A stretch of DNA of 43,295 nt from a virus: positions 1 through 43,295 of IMG/VR virus record IMGVR_UViG_3300031999_004042; one strand, given 5' to 3'. The notes under the pieces are model-generated. The model saw nothing but the letters and a program-made list of their open reading frames with translations. It did no database searches and had not been told where the DNA came from. The translations under genes and the position numbers were made by a program. Below are positions 1-6,621 of the stretch, in pieces. Each line of letters starts with the position of its first letter. Positions within the stretch are counted from its first letter, which is position 1.

Positions 1-83
1 GCTAAACTTGGTGCTTTTTCTTGTACACAATCTGCCCGCACATACCTAACCTCATCAATCATCAAACTATCCGGTTTACTCAT
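1..83 (-). CDS. Hypothetical small phage protein, 3' part missing
   Basis: Only the first 27 codons are inside the window; the gene runs leftward off the edge. The ATG is preceded by a strong SD (AGGAGGG, 6 to 7 bases upstream). The visible N-terminus contains the motif MIDEVRYVRAD, which resembles the start of short phage proteins of unknown function with an 'I-D-x-V-x-Y-V-R' opening. No function can be assigned. It is the last visible member of the leftward operon that includes the nuclease gene just upstream. Confidence 0.6.
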   Translation of the reverse strand, partial: MSKPDSLMIDEVRYVRADCVQEKAPSL

Positions 84-131
84 CTGACCCTCCTTTGTTT
101 TATCGCCTGTTAGAACATCTTTCACGCCACG

Positions 132-560
132 TCATCGGTTGACCTCTATTTTAATTCTATCCATTAGCAACTTAACGTATGGAATTATGCAATCTATCTG
201 GCTTGGCGTGAAACGCAAGACGCGCCAGCCTTGCAGGACGGCTTGGTTATACTTTTCGCAGTCCTTGGTAAAACCTGTACCGGTAGTATGGCGTCCGCCT
301 GAATACACGCCCCCTTCGCACTCGCCTGCTATCAATCTATCAGTCCATGCAAAGTCAAACCGCCAGCGTCTTGGCGGCGCAAAGACATATTCTCGCACCG
401 GCTCAATGCCAGCCGCTATCAACCGCCTAAAAACCAGCTCCTCAAACTCGCTGACGCGCTTTTTGGGTTTAGGCTTATCTACTATCCTGCCATTGGCCCA
501 ACGATCAGGCCGCTGTTGACGCTTTAAAAGTTCTGTGTACTCTTCCCTGGATATCCCCAT
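132..560 (-). CDS. Probable PD-(D/E)XK nuclease-like phage protein
   Basis: This 142-residue protein has a conserved core reading D69 (RFDFAW), then E80-x-E82-GG, then a GGRH motif and a terminal 'GWRVLRFT' strand. That arrangement matches the small Vsr/DUF559/VRR-like branch of PD-(D/E)XK endonucleases, where the D and the ExE pair bind the metal. The N-terminal 40 residues are basic and probably contact DNA. The ATG has SD GGAGG. In phages such proteins are usually found near recombination or methylation genes, as here. The fold is recognised by motif only; the substrate (mismatch, junction or foreign DNA) is unknown. Confidence 0.65.
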   Translation of the reverse strand: MGISREEYTELLKRQQRPDRWANGRIVDKPKPKKRVSEFEELVFRRLIAAGIEPVREYVFAPPRRWRFDFAWTDRLIAGECEGGVYSGGRHTTGTGFTKDCEKYNQAVLQGWRVLRFTPSQIDCIIPYVKLLMDRIKIEVNR

Positions 561-583
561 TACTTAACCTCCAACATTGGACC

Positions 584-1714
584 TTAAGAAACAACCTTCG
601 GGAATAACTCTTTTATCCCTTGTTCTTTAATATTCACTATCTGCTCTCGTTCTACCAACGACAATATCCATGCTCTTGCTTGTAACGCTGTAACGCACTC
701 CGGCGGCACGGATTTCATGTAAAATACTCCAGGAATAGAAGCATGCTCAAAATGTAAATACCGCCTATCAATGTTATTCCCGATTTTCAATTTACGCAGT
801 TCATATTTATTTCCACCGCCGGTATGCTGGTCTGTAAACGTATCAAGCAAGTCGGTTTTAGATATCAACCGTTCAACGCCTATCTTCCTGATTATTTCTC
901 TTTGCACATCGGCATTGGTCTCATCAAAAACTTTTTGAGTATCTATTTTTTCGGCAGGAGTTTCAATTAACCATTTAGGTACTCGTATACCATTTAACCC
1001 ATATACCGCAAAACCGTCAGGATAGGCTATCGCCGGTCCGGTTTCACAATGTATGCGCCCATTTTTTAGATTGCAAATATCATGCCTTTCGCTTATCCAG
1101 CAAATATTTTTATGCGATAAATACCAACCGGCATTTTGAGCGATAATCCATAAACCTTTTAACTTTTCTGTTTGTTTTTCTAATTTTAAAACATTATTAA
1201 AATAATCATAAAATCCAAGCCAAGCGGCGTCATTTTGCCCGTAACAACTGTCCCCCACGCTGTCCCTCACGCTGGCCCTCACGCTGGCCTCCACGCTGGC
1301 CCACACGCTGTCCCCCACGCTGGCCCTCACGCTGGCCTCCACGCTGGCCCTCACGCTGGCCCACACGCTGTCCCCCACGCTGGCCCTCACGCTGGCCCTC
1401 ACGCTGGCCCCCACGCTGTCCCCCACGCTGTCCCTCACGCTGTCCCTCACGCTGGCCCACACGCTGTCCTTTTTTAATTTTCCGATTTCAATTATTTTCA
1501 AAACGCAATACCGTGTTAATCCTAAAGTTAATGGAGATAAACACCAGACTATTTTAGGATTTTCCAATCCAGCGATCTGGTATGCCTTTTTAACTCCTTC
1601 TTCGGCTTCATTGCGATTAGCCGGTTTAGTTGATAAACCTATCGCTAACCATTTATCTCGATAAACTGAAAATTGAGCTTTTTGTTCTTCAGTTAATATT
1701 TCTATTTTTGGCAT
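584..1714 (-). CDS. DUF6745-like protein with internal tetrapeptide repeat
   Basis: This 376-residue protein opens with a segment resembling DUF6745 proteins (EEQ...YRDKWLAIGLST..., then IVWCLSPLT) and ends with a conserved region including 'CETGPAIAYPDG'. Between them, about residues 83-155, lie some 18 copies of a four-residue unit [D/A]-S-V-[W/R/E/G], encoded by a 12-bp tandem repeat. DUF6745 proteins are widespread but uncharacterised, and repeats of this type occur in relatives. The gene starts two bases after the stop of the upstream gene, so it is probably translationally coupled. The function is unknown. Confidence 0.6.
   Translation of the reverse strand: MPKIEILTEEQKAQFSVYRDKWLAIGLSTKPANRNEAEEGVKKAYQIAGLENPKIVWCLSPLTLGLTRYCVLKIIEIGKLKKDSVWASVRDSVRDSVGDSVGASVRASVRASVGDSVWASVRASVEASVRASVGDSVWASVEASVRASVRDSVGDSCYGQNDAAWLGFYDYFNNVLKLEKQTEKLKGLWIIAQNAGWYLSHKNICWISERHDICNLKNGRIHCETGPAIAYPDGFAVYGLNGIRVPKWLIETPAEKIDTQKVFDETNADVQREIIRKIGVERLISKTDLLDTFTDQHTGGGNKYELRKLKIGNNIDRRYLHFEHASIPGVFYMKSVPPECVTALQARAWILSLVEREQIVNIKEQGIKELFPKVVS
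1249..1468. repeat. 12-bp tandem repeat, about 18 copies
   Basis: The unit is close to TCACGCTGGCCC on the + strand. Variation is confined to the codon for the fourth residue (TGG, AGG, GGG, GAG) and the first residue (GAC or GCC); AGC GTG is invariant. Because the period is a multiple of three and free of stops, several frames stay open across it on both strands. The near-identity suggests recent expansion by slippage. Confidence 0.95.
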
Positions 1715-1716
1715 AA

Positions 1717-2031
1717 TTAGTCTTGGGTTTTTCTGCTCTCCATATCTTCATAATTCCATTCTCTTTCCAGGATTTTCTTGACTATCCCCGGCTGTATCGT
1801 CTGTATCTTGTGTTCTTCATGGTCTATCTTAGCTGGGCTGTTGACCTTTAGATACATCGTTTCACCGTCCATATACACGTCAACATCACCCTCAACAAGA
1901 GTGTGAAGATGGACGCCCTCGCCTTTTTCTACAACAAAACCTTTCGTTGCTTTACACAAAAACTTAGCTGTAACAGGCAACTTCGACTGCTTAAGTAAAA
2001 TATCCCCATGCTGATAAACTATTTTTTCCAT
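1717..2031 (-). CDS. Conserved hypothetical protein, partner of the DUF6745-like gene
   Basis: This 104-residue protein carries the signature 'GEGVHLHTLV', followed by 'YLKV', 'HEEHK' and 'I-Q-P-G'. I have seen this pattern in small proteins encoded next to DUF6745 genes. The His-rich, beta-strand-rich pattern suggests a small cupin-like or beta-barrel fold, but this is inference. It has a good SD (GGAGGGTAGT before ATG) and sits immediately upstream of the DUF6745-like gene in the same operon. The function is unknown. Confidence 0.6.
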   Translation of the reverse strand: MEKIVYQHGDILLKQSKLPVTAKFLCKATKGFVVEKGEGVHLHTLVEGDVDVYMDGETMYLKVNSPAKIDHEEHKIQTIQPGIVKKILEREWNYEDMESRKTQD

Positions 2032-2043
2032 ACTACCCTCCTT

Positions 2044-3096
2044 TTACTTGACCTCCAAAAATTTCCCATTTTCTAGTCTGTAAAACACATCTTCCTTGAT
2101 TTTTTCGCCGTCAATCTGTACAGTTTTTACGCAGACAGGCGTCCATTCAGCGTTGATATTTTTCCATTCGGCCAATACTATCCAGCAACCTTTTTTAGCT
2201 TTAGCGGTATTGTTAAATCCAATCCCCGCGGCAATACTATTTTTACCATTTGCTTCAAGCTGGGCGCAGTCGCCGCTGGCCGCGAGCTTGGCGTAGTGGC
2301 CGCTGGCCGCGAGCTGGGCGTAGTCGCCGCTGGCCGCGAGCTGGGCGCAGTGGCCGCTGGCCGCGAGCTTGGCGGAGTGGCCGCTGGCCGCGAGCTTGGC
2401 GTAGTGGCCGCTGGCCGCGAGCTGGGCGTAGTCGCCGCTGGCCGCGAGCTTGGCGGAGCGGCCGCTGGCCGCGAGCTTGGCGCAGTGGCCGCTGGCCGCG
2501 AGCTTGGCGGAGTGGCCGCTGGCCGCAAGCTGGGTGGAGTCGCCGCTGGTCGCGAGCTTGGCGGAGTCGCCGCTGGCCGCGAGCTGGGCGCAGTAGCCGC
2601 TGGCCGCGAGCTGGGCGCAGTGGCCGCTGGCCGCGAGCTGGGCGGAGTGGCCGCTGGTCGCGAGCTGGGCGCAGTAGCCGCTGGCCGCGAGCTGGGCGCA
2701 GTGGCCGCTGGCCGCGAGCTGGGCGGAGTGGCCGCTGGCCGCGAGCTGGGCGGAATTACCTTTTTTTGGTTTAGCGGTCTTTAACAAAAAATCTACCGAG
2801 GCAATTACGAAGTCTCTTAGTGATAGCTTCGCCCCGATTTTTATTTTGGTAGTGGCTATTTTCGTATCTTTATCGCGTTTATCTATCTTACCTAACGCCT
2901 CGGCGGTAGAAAAAATACAGCTCGTTAGGTCAGAATAATTAAGCACGTCCAAAGGGTTGACGCATAAATGAAAACCTTTCTCGCAAACCTTGGCCTCGGC
3001 GCACTCGTATTCTTTACCCTCCTCGAACTTAAATCCCTTACAGGTCATGTCTAGGTTATATGCTTTAAACCCTTTAATAACTTTTTGCTTTTTCAT
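2044..3096 (-). CDS. DUF7666-like protein with 9-residue tandem repeats
   Basis: This 350-residue protein has an N-terminal domain (KGFKAYNLDMTCKGFKFEEG, then CEKGFHLCVNPLDVL) typical of phage proteins annotated DUF7666. A central array follows, about residues 115-285, of 19 copies of the unit S/C/Y-A-Q/K-L-A-A-S-G-H/Y/D/R, and then a C-terminal 'AGIGFNNTAKAKKG' domain. Such arrays form repetitive beta structures in other phage proteins. Residues 1 and 9 of the unit vary and the rest is fixed, as expected for a solenoid with one exposed variable face. The role is unknown. The gene has a good SD (GGAGAGGT). Confidence 0.6.
   Translation of the reverse strand: MKKQKVIKGFKAYNLDMTCKGFKFEEGKEYECAEAKVCEKGFHLCVNPLDVLNYSDLTSCIFSTAEALGKIDKRDKDTKIATTKIKIGAKLSLRDFVIASVDFLLKTAKPKKGNSAQLAASGHSAQLAASGHCAQLAASGYCAQLATSGHSAQLAASGHCAQLAASGYCAQLAASGDSAKLATSGDSTQLAASGHSAKLAASGHCAKLAASGRSAKLAASGDYAQLAASGHYAKLAASGHSAKLAASGHCAQLAASGDYAQLAASGHYAKLAASGDCAQLEANGKNSIAAGIGFNNTAKAKKGCWIVLAEWKNINAEWTPVCVKTVQIDGEKIKEDVFYRLENGKFLEVK
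2242..2754. repeat. 27-bp tandem repeat, 19 copies
   Basis: The unit on the coding (minus) strand is about TNC GCC [C/A]AG CTC GCG GCC AGC GGC NAC. Substitutions cluster in the first codon (TCC, TGC or TAC), the third codon (CAG or AAG) and the last codon (CAC, TAC, GAC or CGC). The last unit (CAQLEANGK) is degenerate, which is typical at an array edge. Confidence 0.95.
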
Positions 3097-3117
3097 ACCT
3101 CTCCTGTTTTACGCCTT

Positions 3118-3729
3118 TCATCTATTGACTTCAAAAAATGCTTTAGCGAAACCTGGGTAACACATAGACCTATCGCGCATTCGTTGTTCCCATCTTTCTT
3201 TGAAAGTTCCTTTATATTTAACGATACTCATTTTGTCGTTTATACTATTGCCTTTTTCCATTATCGGAAATTGCATAAACGGTTTTTTGGGTGGATTAAA
3301 AATACCAAATAGCGCCGTCCGTTTGGTAAAATCCGCGCCAAATTCTTCGGGACTATATACATAAGCTGGTTTGCCCAAAAAATCCTTCAACATGCCTGTC
3401 GCCGGATTTTCTATTACCCAAAACTTTAAACAACCGGTTTTTTTGTTTAATGGAGTTTGGTATTGACATTCCCAAATAATCCTTAAACAATGTTGAACAC
3501 AAACCATACCCTCTCTTAAATCCCTCGGTGTTTTAGCACGACAAGTCCGTGCGATAGAAAACATCGTGCAAGGTGGATTCGCAATAATGCCATAAACATT
3601 TTCGGGTGGATGATAGTTTTCAACACCGATGTCCTTGCCGATACAAATGACCTCATAGCCATTGTCACGATAGGGTTGGCTATCGCTACCCATGTCCGCG
3701 CAAAGATGTAAAATTTTTTTTCCGTTCAT
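3118..3729 (-). CDS. C5-cytosine methyltransferase-like phage protein
   Basis: The 203-residue protein shows a Rossmann-like start (KKILHLCADMGSDSQPY), a PPC catalytic loop (NPPCTMFSIAR, residues 51-61), an ENP motif (107-109) matching motif VI of C5 methyltransferases, and 'FTKRTALFGIF' resembling motif VIII. It is much shorter than bacterial C5 enzymes (over 300 residues) and has no obvious target-recognition domain. It therefore belongs to the short phage DNA-methylase-like group and may be a protective or inactive relative. The ATG at 3729 is chosen. An in-frame TTG at 3789 would add 20 residues across a run of eight C bases (3763-3770). Confidence 0.65.
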   Translation of the reverse strand: MNGKKILHLCADMGSDSQPYRDNGYEVICIGKDIGVENYHPPENVYGIIANPPCTMFSIARTCRAKTPRDLREGMVCVQHCLRIIWECQYQTPLNKKTGCLKFWVIENPATGMLKDFLGKPAYVYSPEEFGADFTKRTALFGIFNPPKKPFMQFPIMEKGNSINDKMSIVKYKGTFKERWEQRMRDRSMCYPGFAKAFFEVNR

Positions 3730-3791
3730 CACAACCCGCCCTTCATTTTTAAGCCTTTTTAGCCCCCCCCTGTACTTTGGATGGTTCAAGA

Positions 3792-3868
3792 GGGTTTAGA
3801 CCCTAAATCAATGGGCGAAAACGCCAAAAAACCACATCTCCAGGGCTTCCACGAAGCTCTCTAAACCC
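3792..3868. repeat. Inverted repeat GGGTTTAGA / TCTAAACCC
   Basis: Two perfect 9-bp arms (3792-3800 and 3860-3868) enclose two smaller hairpins: GGGCTTC/GAAGCTC-like at about 3842-3859, and GGCG-AAAA-CGCC at 3814-3825. The element spans the gap between two leftward genes and overlaps the stop codon of the upstream one. No T-tract follows it on the minus strand, so it is not a clear terminator. An mRNA-stability or boundary structure is possible. Confidence 0.5.
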
Positions 3869-4472
3869 ACTTTTCCGGGTTTCCGCCCTTTGGCGTCATC
3901 CAAGCGCCCTGGGGTAAAACATATCCGTCGCGTTTATTGAACCTGTCGGTCATGCCGCGGGTATTCCTGATGTCGTGCATATCGGTCTGTAAAACGGTGA
4001 ATTGCCGGGAATCCCGGTCATACTGGATGATCGCGTAACTGAACTCGCCCTGCTCGCGGCCAAAGCCGTATGCCGCGTGGACCGGCTTGCTGCCTTTTAA
4101 CTCATAGATATTTTCTTGCAGGTTCGTAATAGTAAGTTTGCTGTCTCCCTGCAGATTAAAGTCAAGCCCGCCGGTGAACTCGACGCGGGTATGGTCCGTA
4201 AAAGTTTGAGTTTCCCATTGTCCTTTGACGTTCTCGACCGGCTTGAAATCAAGATGTCCGTATTCGGTGGCAGCCCAACGGCAGAGCAAGTCCCGTAGAT
4301 CCGACTTCGGAACGTAGTCAGCCTTATCACGATTAGACCAGTAATCGGAACGCACTTTCTCTTGGTACTGGAAACCTTGGGTTTCATAGAGCGTTGACCT
4401 CCTGTCGTTATAATCCTGGCTACCCCAGCCGCAAAGGATCAAAAGCGCCGGCAACCACAATAAATGTCTCAT
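3861..4472 (-). CDS. Predicted secreted protein or lipoprotein, unknown function
   Basis: The 203-residue product starts with MRHLLWLPALLILCGWGSQ, a short positively charged then hydrophobic segment ending in a cysteine, which fits a signal peptide and perhaps a weak lipobox. The mature part is mixed beta-rich and without motifs I recognise. The ATG at 4472 is supported by an SD (GGTGGAGG, 7 bases upstream) and by an ATGA overlap with the upstream membrane-protein gene. The frame stays open further upstream, but that extension overlaps the other gene and is rejected. Lysis, superinfection exclusion or cell-surface roles are possible but unsupported. Confidence 0.6.
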   Translation of the reverse strand: MRHLLWLPALLILCGWGSQDYNDRRSTLYETQGFQYQEKVRSDYWSNRDKADYVPKSDLRDLLCRWAATEYGHLDFKPVENVKGQWETQTFTDHTRVEFTGGLDFNLQGDSKLTITNLQENIYELKGSKPVHAAYGFGREQGEFSYAIIQYDRDSRQFTVLQTDMHDIRNTRGMTDRFNKRDGYVLPQGAWMTPKGGNPEKWV

Positions 4473-4861
4473 GCTTTTTCCTCCACCCGGCTGCCAACGT
4501 AATAGATAGAACTGATAGCGATCGTGCCGCTGATCAAACTCATCAACGCAAAATGGTCCGCCAGAATAATAAACCCGTAAAATACCGCGGCTGTACTTTT
4601 CCAAAGGGTAAGTTGACGGTCTTTGACCATACTCCATACCCCGACTAACCGGGCAAGGCATAGTGCCCGGCCGAAGAATATCTCCATCCCGCCGCGCCCG
4701 GACCAACCCCAGTAAAGGTTGCTCAACACGATAACGCCCACGATGTCCGCGGCCAGGGCGATAAAAAACGCTCCCTTTGGGAACGTCCGCGAAACGATCG
4801 CCGCCACGATGAACAAAGCTAAAAATAACCACCACCAAACACTAAACCCTAACATATCCAT
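4469..4861 (-). CDS. Small integral membrane protein
   Basis: The 130-residue protein has about four hydrophobic segments: WWWLFLALFIVAAIV near residue 10, IALAADIVGVIVLSNLYW near 33, AAVFYGFIILADHFALM near 92, and a last one near 108. It ends in a charged tail. Its stop overlaps the start of the predicted secreted protein by ATGA, so the two are co-translated and may act together at the envelope. A holin or an exclusion protein would fit the size, but no family is recognised. Confidence 0.6.
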   Translation of the reverse strand: MDMLGFSVWWWLFLALFIVAAIVSRTFPKGAFFIALAADIVGVIVLSNLYWGWSGRGGMEIFFGRALCLARLVGVWSMVKDRQLTLWKSTAAVFYGFIILADHFALMSLISGTIAISSIYYVGSRVEEKA

Positions 4862-4870
4862 ACCGCCTCC

Positions 4871-5104
4871 TTAGTTCGCCTGCCGCCGTTTTTTAGCCTG
4901 CCGCCATCTCTTCTGTTGTTCGTACTTGACCACCTTATCTACCCAGGAAGCCTTCTGCAACCGTTCCTCTTCCCGGCTTATTCTGCACCGATCGCACCGC
5001 GGCCCGGGGTTACCGGTCCTTAAAAAACAATTACAATCCGGGCAGCGGCGACCCGCACCGTATTCCCTGCGCGATTGGCCGGCGAAAGTCTTTACTTTTA
5101 ACAT
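4871..5104 (-). CDS. Small zinc-ribbon-like basic protein
   Basis: The 77-residue protein carries a cysteine cluster CPDCNC...CDRC (residues 21-40) that fits one treble-clef or zinc-ribbon site, with an intervening 'GNPGPR' turn. A highly basic, probably helical tail follows (KRWRQAKKRRQ). Such proteins usually bind nucleic acid. It lies in the early leftward operon downstream of the DUF559-like nuclease. The exact target is unknown. Confidence 0.6.
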   Translation of the reverse strand: MLKVKTFAGQSRREYGAGRRCPDCNCFLRTGNPGPRCDRCRISREEERLQKASWVDKVVKYEQQKRWRQAKKRRQAN

Positions 5105-5407
5105 TTTAACTTTGAGTTTTTGCCGTTATCCCTTGCCACTCCTGGCGTTCGGCCACTATCCACGCCTCCGAAAGTGCCGCCTGCAAAACCTTAAACTCAA
5201 ACCTGCTTAGATGTATGGTTTATTTATAGATATAACACCACCACCATCTCTGGGCAAACCCTGTATCTTCAATATATTCTATGCAATATATTCTAAGATA
5301 AGGGAAAATAGGCATTCGCTTTATCAGACACATCACTATCGTAGATGTTCACGCTCTGGGATAGGGTTAGAACCTATAATCTTTTGCCCGTAATCCTAAG
5401 ATTACTC
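5105..5407. other. Gap without a confident gene
   Basis: A leftward frame ends at 5106 (TAA). Its last codons read LQAALSEAWIVAERQEWQGI, but the only in-frame start is a poor TTG, so it may be a small gene or a remnant. Two palindromes lie here: a perfect hairpin CCTAAGA-TTAC-TCTTAGG (5397-5414, overlapping the end of the nuclease gene) and ATAGG...CCTAT around 5361-5377. Neither has a T-tract. I see no tRNA that folds. Confidence 0.4.
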
Positions 5408-5896
5408 TTAGGATAGTCTGTTTATTCTGCTCGCTGGCAGAGGCGCGGTGGAGGACGCCGGGAACACCTGTTTTTCATTTATATTATGACGCTCATCTTC
5501 CAAGACCAGCGTCAGAGAACCCAATGTGTATTTACCTTTTTGTTGAAATTTTAAAGCATGAATAATTTTATATAATTTTTCGTGAGTTATTTTTATAGCT
5601 TCTTGGTTGGTTAATCTTAAAAGCCTGAATCCTCTTTTATTAATAAGCCAATTCTCCCTTTGGATTTCATAATCGGAAGTTTTTGGTTTTCCGTCAATTT
5701 CAATTACCATTTTGCGTGGAATAAAAAAGTCAACCACAATACAAAATGTTTCTCCGAAAAATCCTCTTTGGAAAAAATTTCTTATTTTAGCTTGGTTTAG
5801 TTTATCTTTAAAGATAAGTTCAGACATAGTAGCCTTTTCTCTAAGCTGTTCTTTTCTTATTCTTACATGACGCTGGTATTCTTTTTTACCTTTCAT
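5408..5896 (-). CDS. DUF559/Vsr-like endonuclease
   Basis: The 162-residue protein matches the DUF559 branch of PD-(D/E)XK nucleases: an early 'SELIFKDKLNQAKI' helix, D56 in 'VVDFFIP', the catalytic pair E66-x-D68 in 'VIEIDGKP', and the closing strand 'GFRLLRLTNQEAI'. DUF559 proteins are related to Vsr mismatch endonucleases and often behave as free-standing mobile or homing-type genes in phages. It is the first gene of the leftward transcript from the promoter near 6080. Its SD (AAGGAGCG) is buried in a predicted hairpin, so expression is probably controlled. The last 40 residues (after residue 115) are low in recognisable motifs. Confidence 0.75.
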   Translation of the reverse strand: MKGKKEYQRHVRIRKEQLREKATMSELIFKDKLNQAKIRNFFQRGFFGETFCIVVDFFIPRKMVIEIDGKPKTSDYEIQRENWLINKRGFRLLRLTNQEAIKITHEKLYKIIHALKFQQKGKYTLGSLTLVLEDERHNINEKQVFPASSTAPLPASRINRLS

Positions 5897-5903
5897 AAAA
5901 TAA

Positions 5904-5931
5904 CGCTCCTTGAAAGTGTTAAAGGGGAGCG
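5904..5931 (-). promoter_or_regulatory. Hairpin sequestering the SD of the DUF559-like gene
   Basis: On the minus strand CGCTCC (5931-5926) can pair with GGAGCG (5909-5904). The latter contains the SD (AAGGAG) of the gene starting at 5896, so ribosome access would need the hairpin to be open. This is seen directly in the sequence; the regulatory effect is inference. Confidence 0.55.
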
Positions 5932-5945
5932 CATATCCTTAAAAT

Positions 5946-6051
5946 AAAAAATGGCGTGCCGGTAGCACCGATGGTCAGACCGATACAATGGTGGGGTTTA
6001 TTCCGCCGACCGGACACGCCAAATTGTAAGTTATCTTTTATTCTGACCATC
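5946..6051 (-). promoter_or_regulatory. Structured leader A (pseudoknot-type stem plus T-tract)
   Basis: On the RNA (minus strand), GAUGGUCAG (6051-6043) lies at the expected 5' end. An A/U-rich spacer follows, then a 12-bp stem with one bulge (6021-6009 with 5963-5952) and a U6 tract (5951-5946). The loop of that stem contains CUGACCAUC (5978-5970), a perfect 9-base complement of the 5' end. The order arm 1, stem 5', arm 1', stem 3' defines an H-type pseudoknot. Stem plus U-tract looks like an intrinsic terminator, so this is a candidate attenuator. Confidence 0.6.
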
Positions 6052-6052
6052 G

Positions 6053-6085
6053 AGTTTAGCATAAACCTATTTTGGTTTTTGTCAA
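6053..6085 (-). promoter_or_regulatory. Leftward sigma70-like promoter of leader A
   Basis: TTGACA (6085-6080) is a perfect -35. The -10 is either TATGCT (6063-6058, spacing 16) or TAAACT (6058-6053, spacing 21). The block TTGACAAAAAC...TAAACT...GATGGT is shared with the promoter near 7840, which argues that both are phage promoters of the same class. Confidence 0.6.
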
Positions 6086-6183
6086 GATATATTTGTATTA
6101 ACTTTCTTTTTCCTTAAAACAAAAATGCCCCTTGGTTGGTCGTCGCCGGTAAGCAAACAGAGAAACCCATCAATCTTTTTTTC

Positions 6184-6621
6184 TTAAAACGGTTCATCCG
6201 GGCTGTCGGCTTGCGCTTCGTCGCCCAGGATATATTGCGTAACGATGGCTTTAACGAACCTATGATACGAGTTCGCCGGTTCGTGCGTGACCTTGATTTT
6301 CACGGTCTTGTTGATCCAGCGTTCGCTGTTCCACTCGATCTCGCCTTCGTGCGGTTCGCCGATACAGTGAAGGAAATGCTTGGTCCGGCCCATGATCTTC
6401 ATCGCCGGCGACCCTTCATTCGGAATAAGGATATTGTCCCAGACCCAAAGACCTTCGCTGGGGCCGCCCAGTATCCTTAACTTGATCGAAGTCATCGGGT
6501 CTTTGTTTTCTTTAGAATACTGGTCCCGGATCTCCTGGATCATGGCTTGGTGCTCGCCCTCACCGACCAACTCGAAGGTTCCTTGCTCTCTTACGTCTTT
6601 CATGTTTACCCTTCCCTTCAT
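6184..6621 (-). CDS. DUF669-like single-strand DNA binding or recombination accessory protein
   Basis: This 145-residue protein has the pattern of DUF669-type phage proteins: a 'GEGEHQAMI' opening strand, 'TSIKLRILGGPSEGLWVWDNILI', a central 'KIMGRTKHFLHCIG', and 'NKTVKIKV'. It ends with an acidic tail (DEAQADSPDEPF) like the C-termini of single-strand DNA binding proteins. Its start overlaps the stop of the Sak4-like ATPase gene by ATGA, and DUF669 and Sak4-type genes are commonly paired in phage recombination modules. The SD is AAAGGAG. SSB-like function is inferred from neighbourhood and the acidic tail. Confidence 0.7.
   Translation of the reverse strand: MKGRVNMKDVREQGTFELVGEGEHQAMIQEIRDQYSKENKDPMTSIKLRILGGPSEGLWVWDNILIPNEGSPAMKIMGRTKHFLHCIGEPHEGEIEWNSERWINKTVKIKVTHEPANSYHRFVKAIVTQYILGDEAQADSPDEPF

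Noticed and set aside
1230-1477. Frames open on both strands across the 12-bp repeat
   Set aside because: They are shadows of the repeat, have no SD and give only low-complexity Gly-Gln-Arg or Pro-His-Ala products.
2178-2784. Arg/Trp- and Gly-rich frames over the 27-bp repeat
   Set aside because: Alternative frames of a tandem repeat; the minus-strand frame with conserved flanks is the gene.
4473-4838. N-terminal extension of the predicted secreted protein
   Set aside because: It lies entirely over the membrane-protein gene in another frame and has no SD, whereas the ATG at 4472 has one and an ATGA overlap.
5217-5330. A 37-codon leftward frame (product starting MCLIKRMPIF) in the gap
   Set aside because: No SD upstream and no conserved motif; kept only as part of the gap description.
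5340-5400. A tRNA-like T-arm (ATAGG...CCTAT) near GGGTTAGAACCT
   Set aside because: No matching acceptor, D or anticodon stems fold on either strand, and the loop does not fit TTCRANN.
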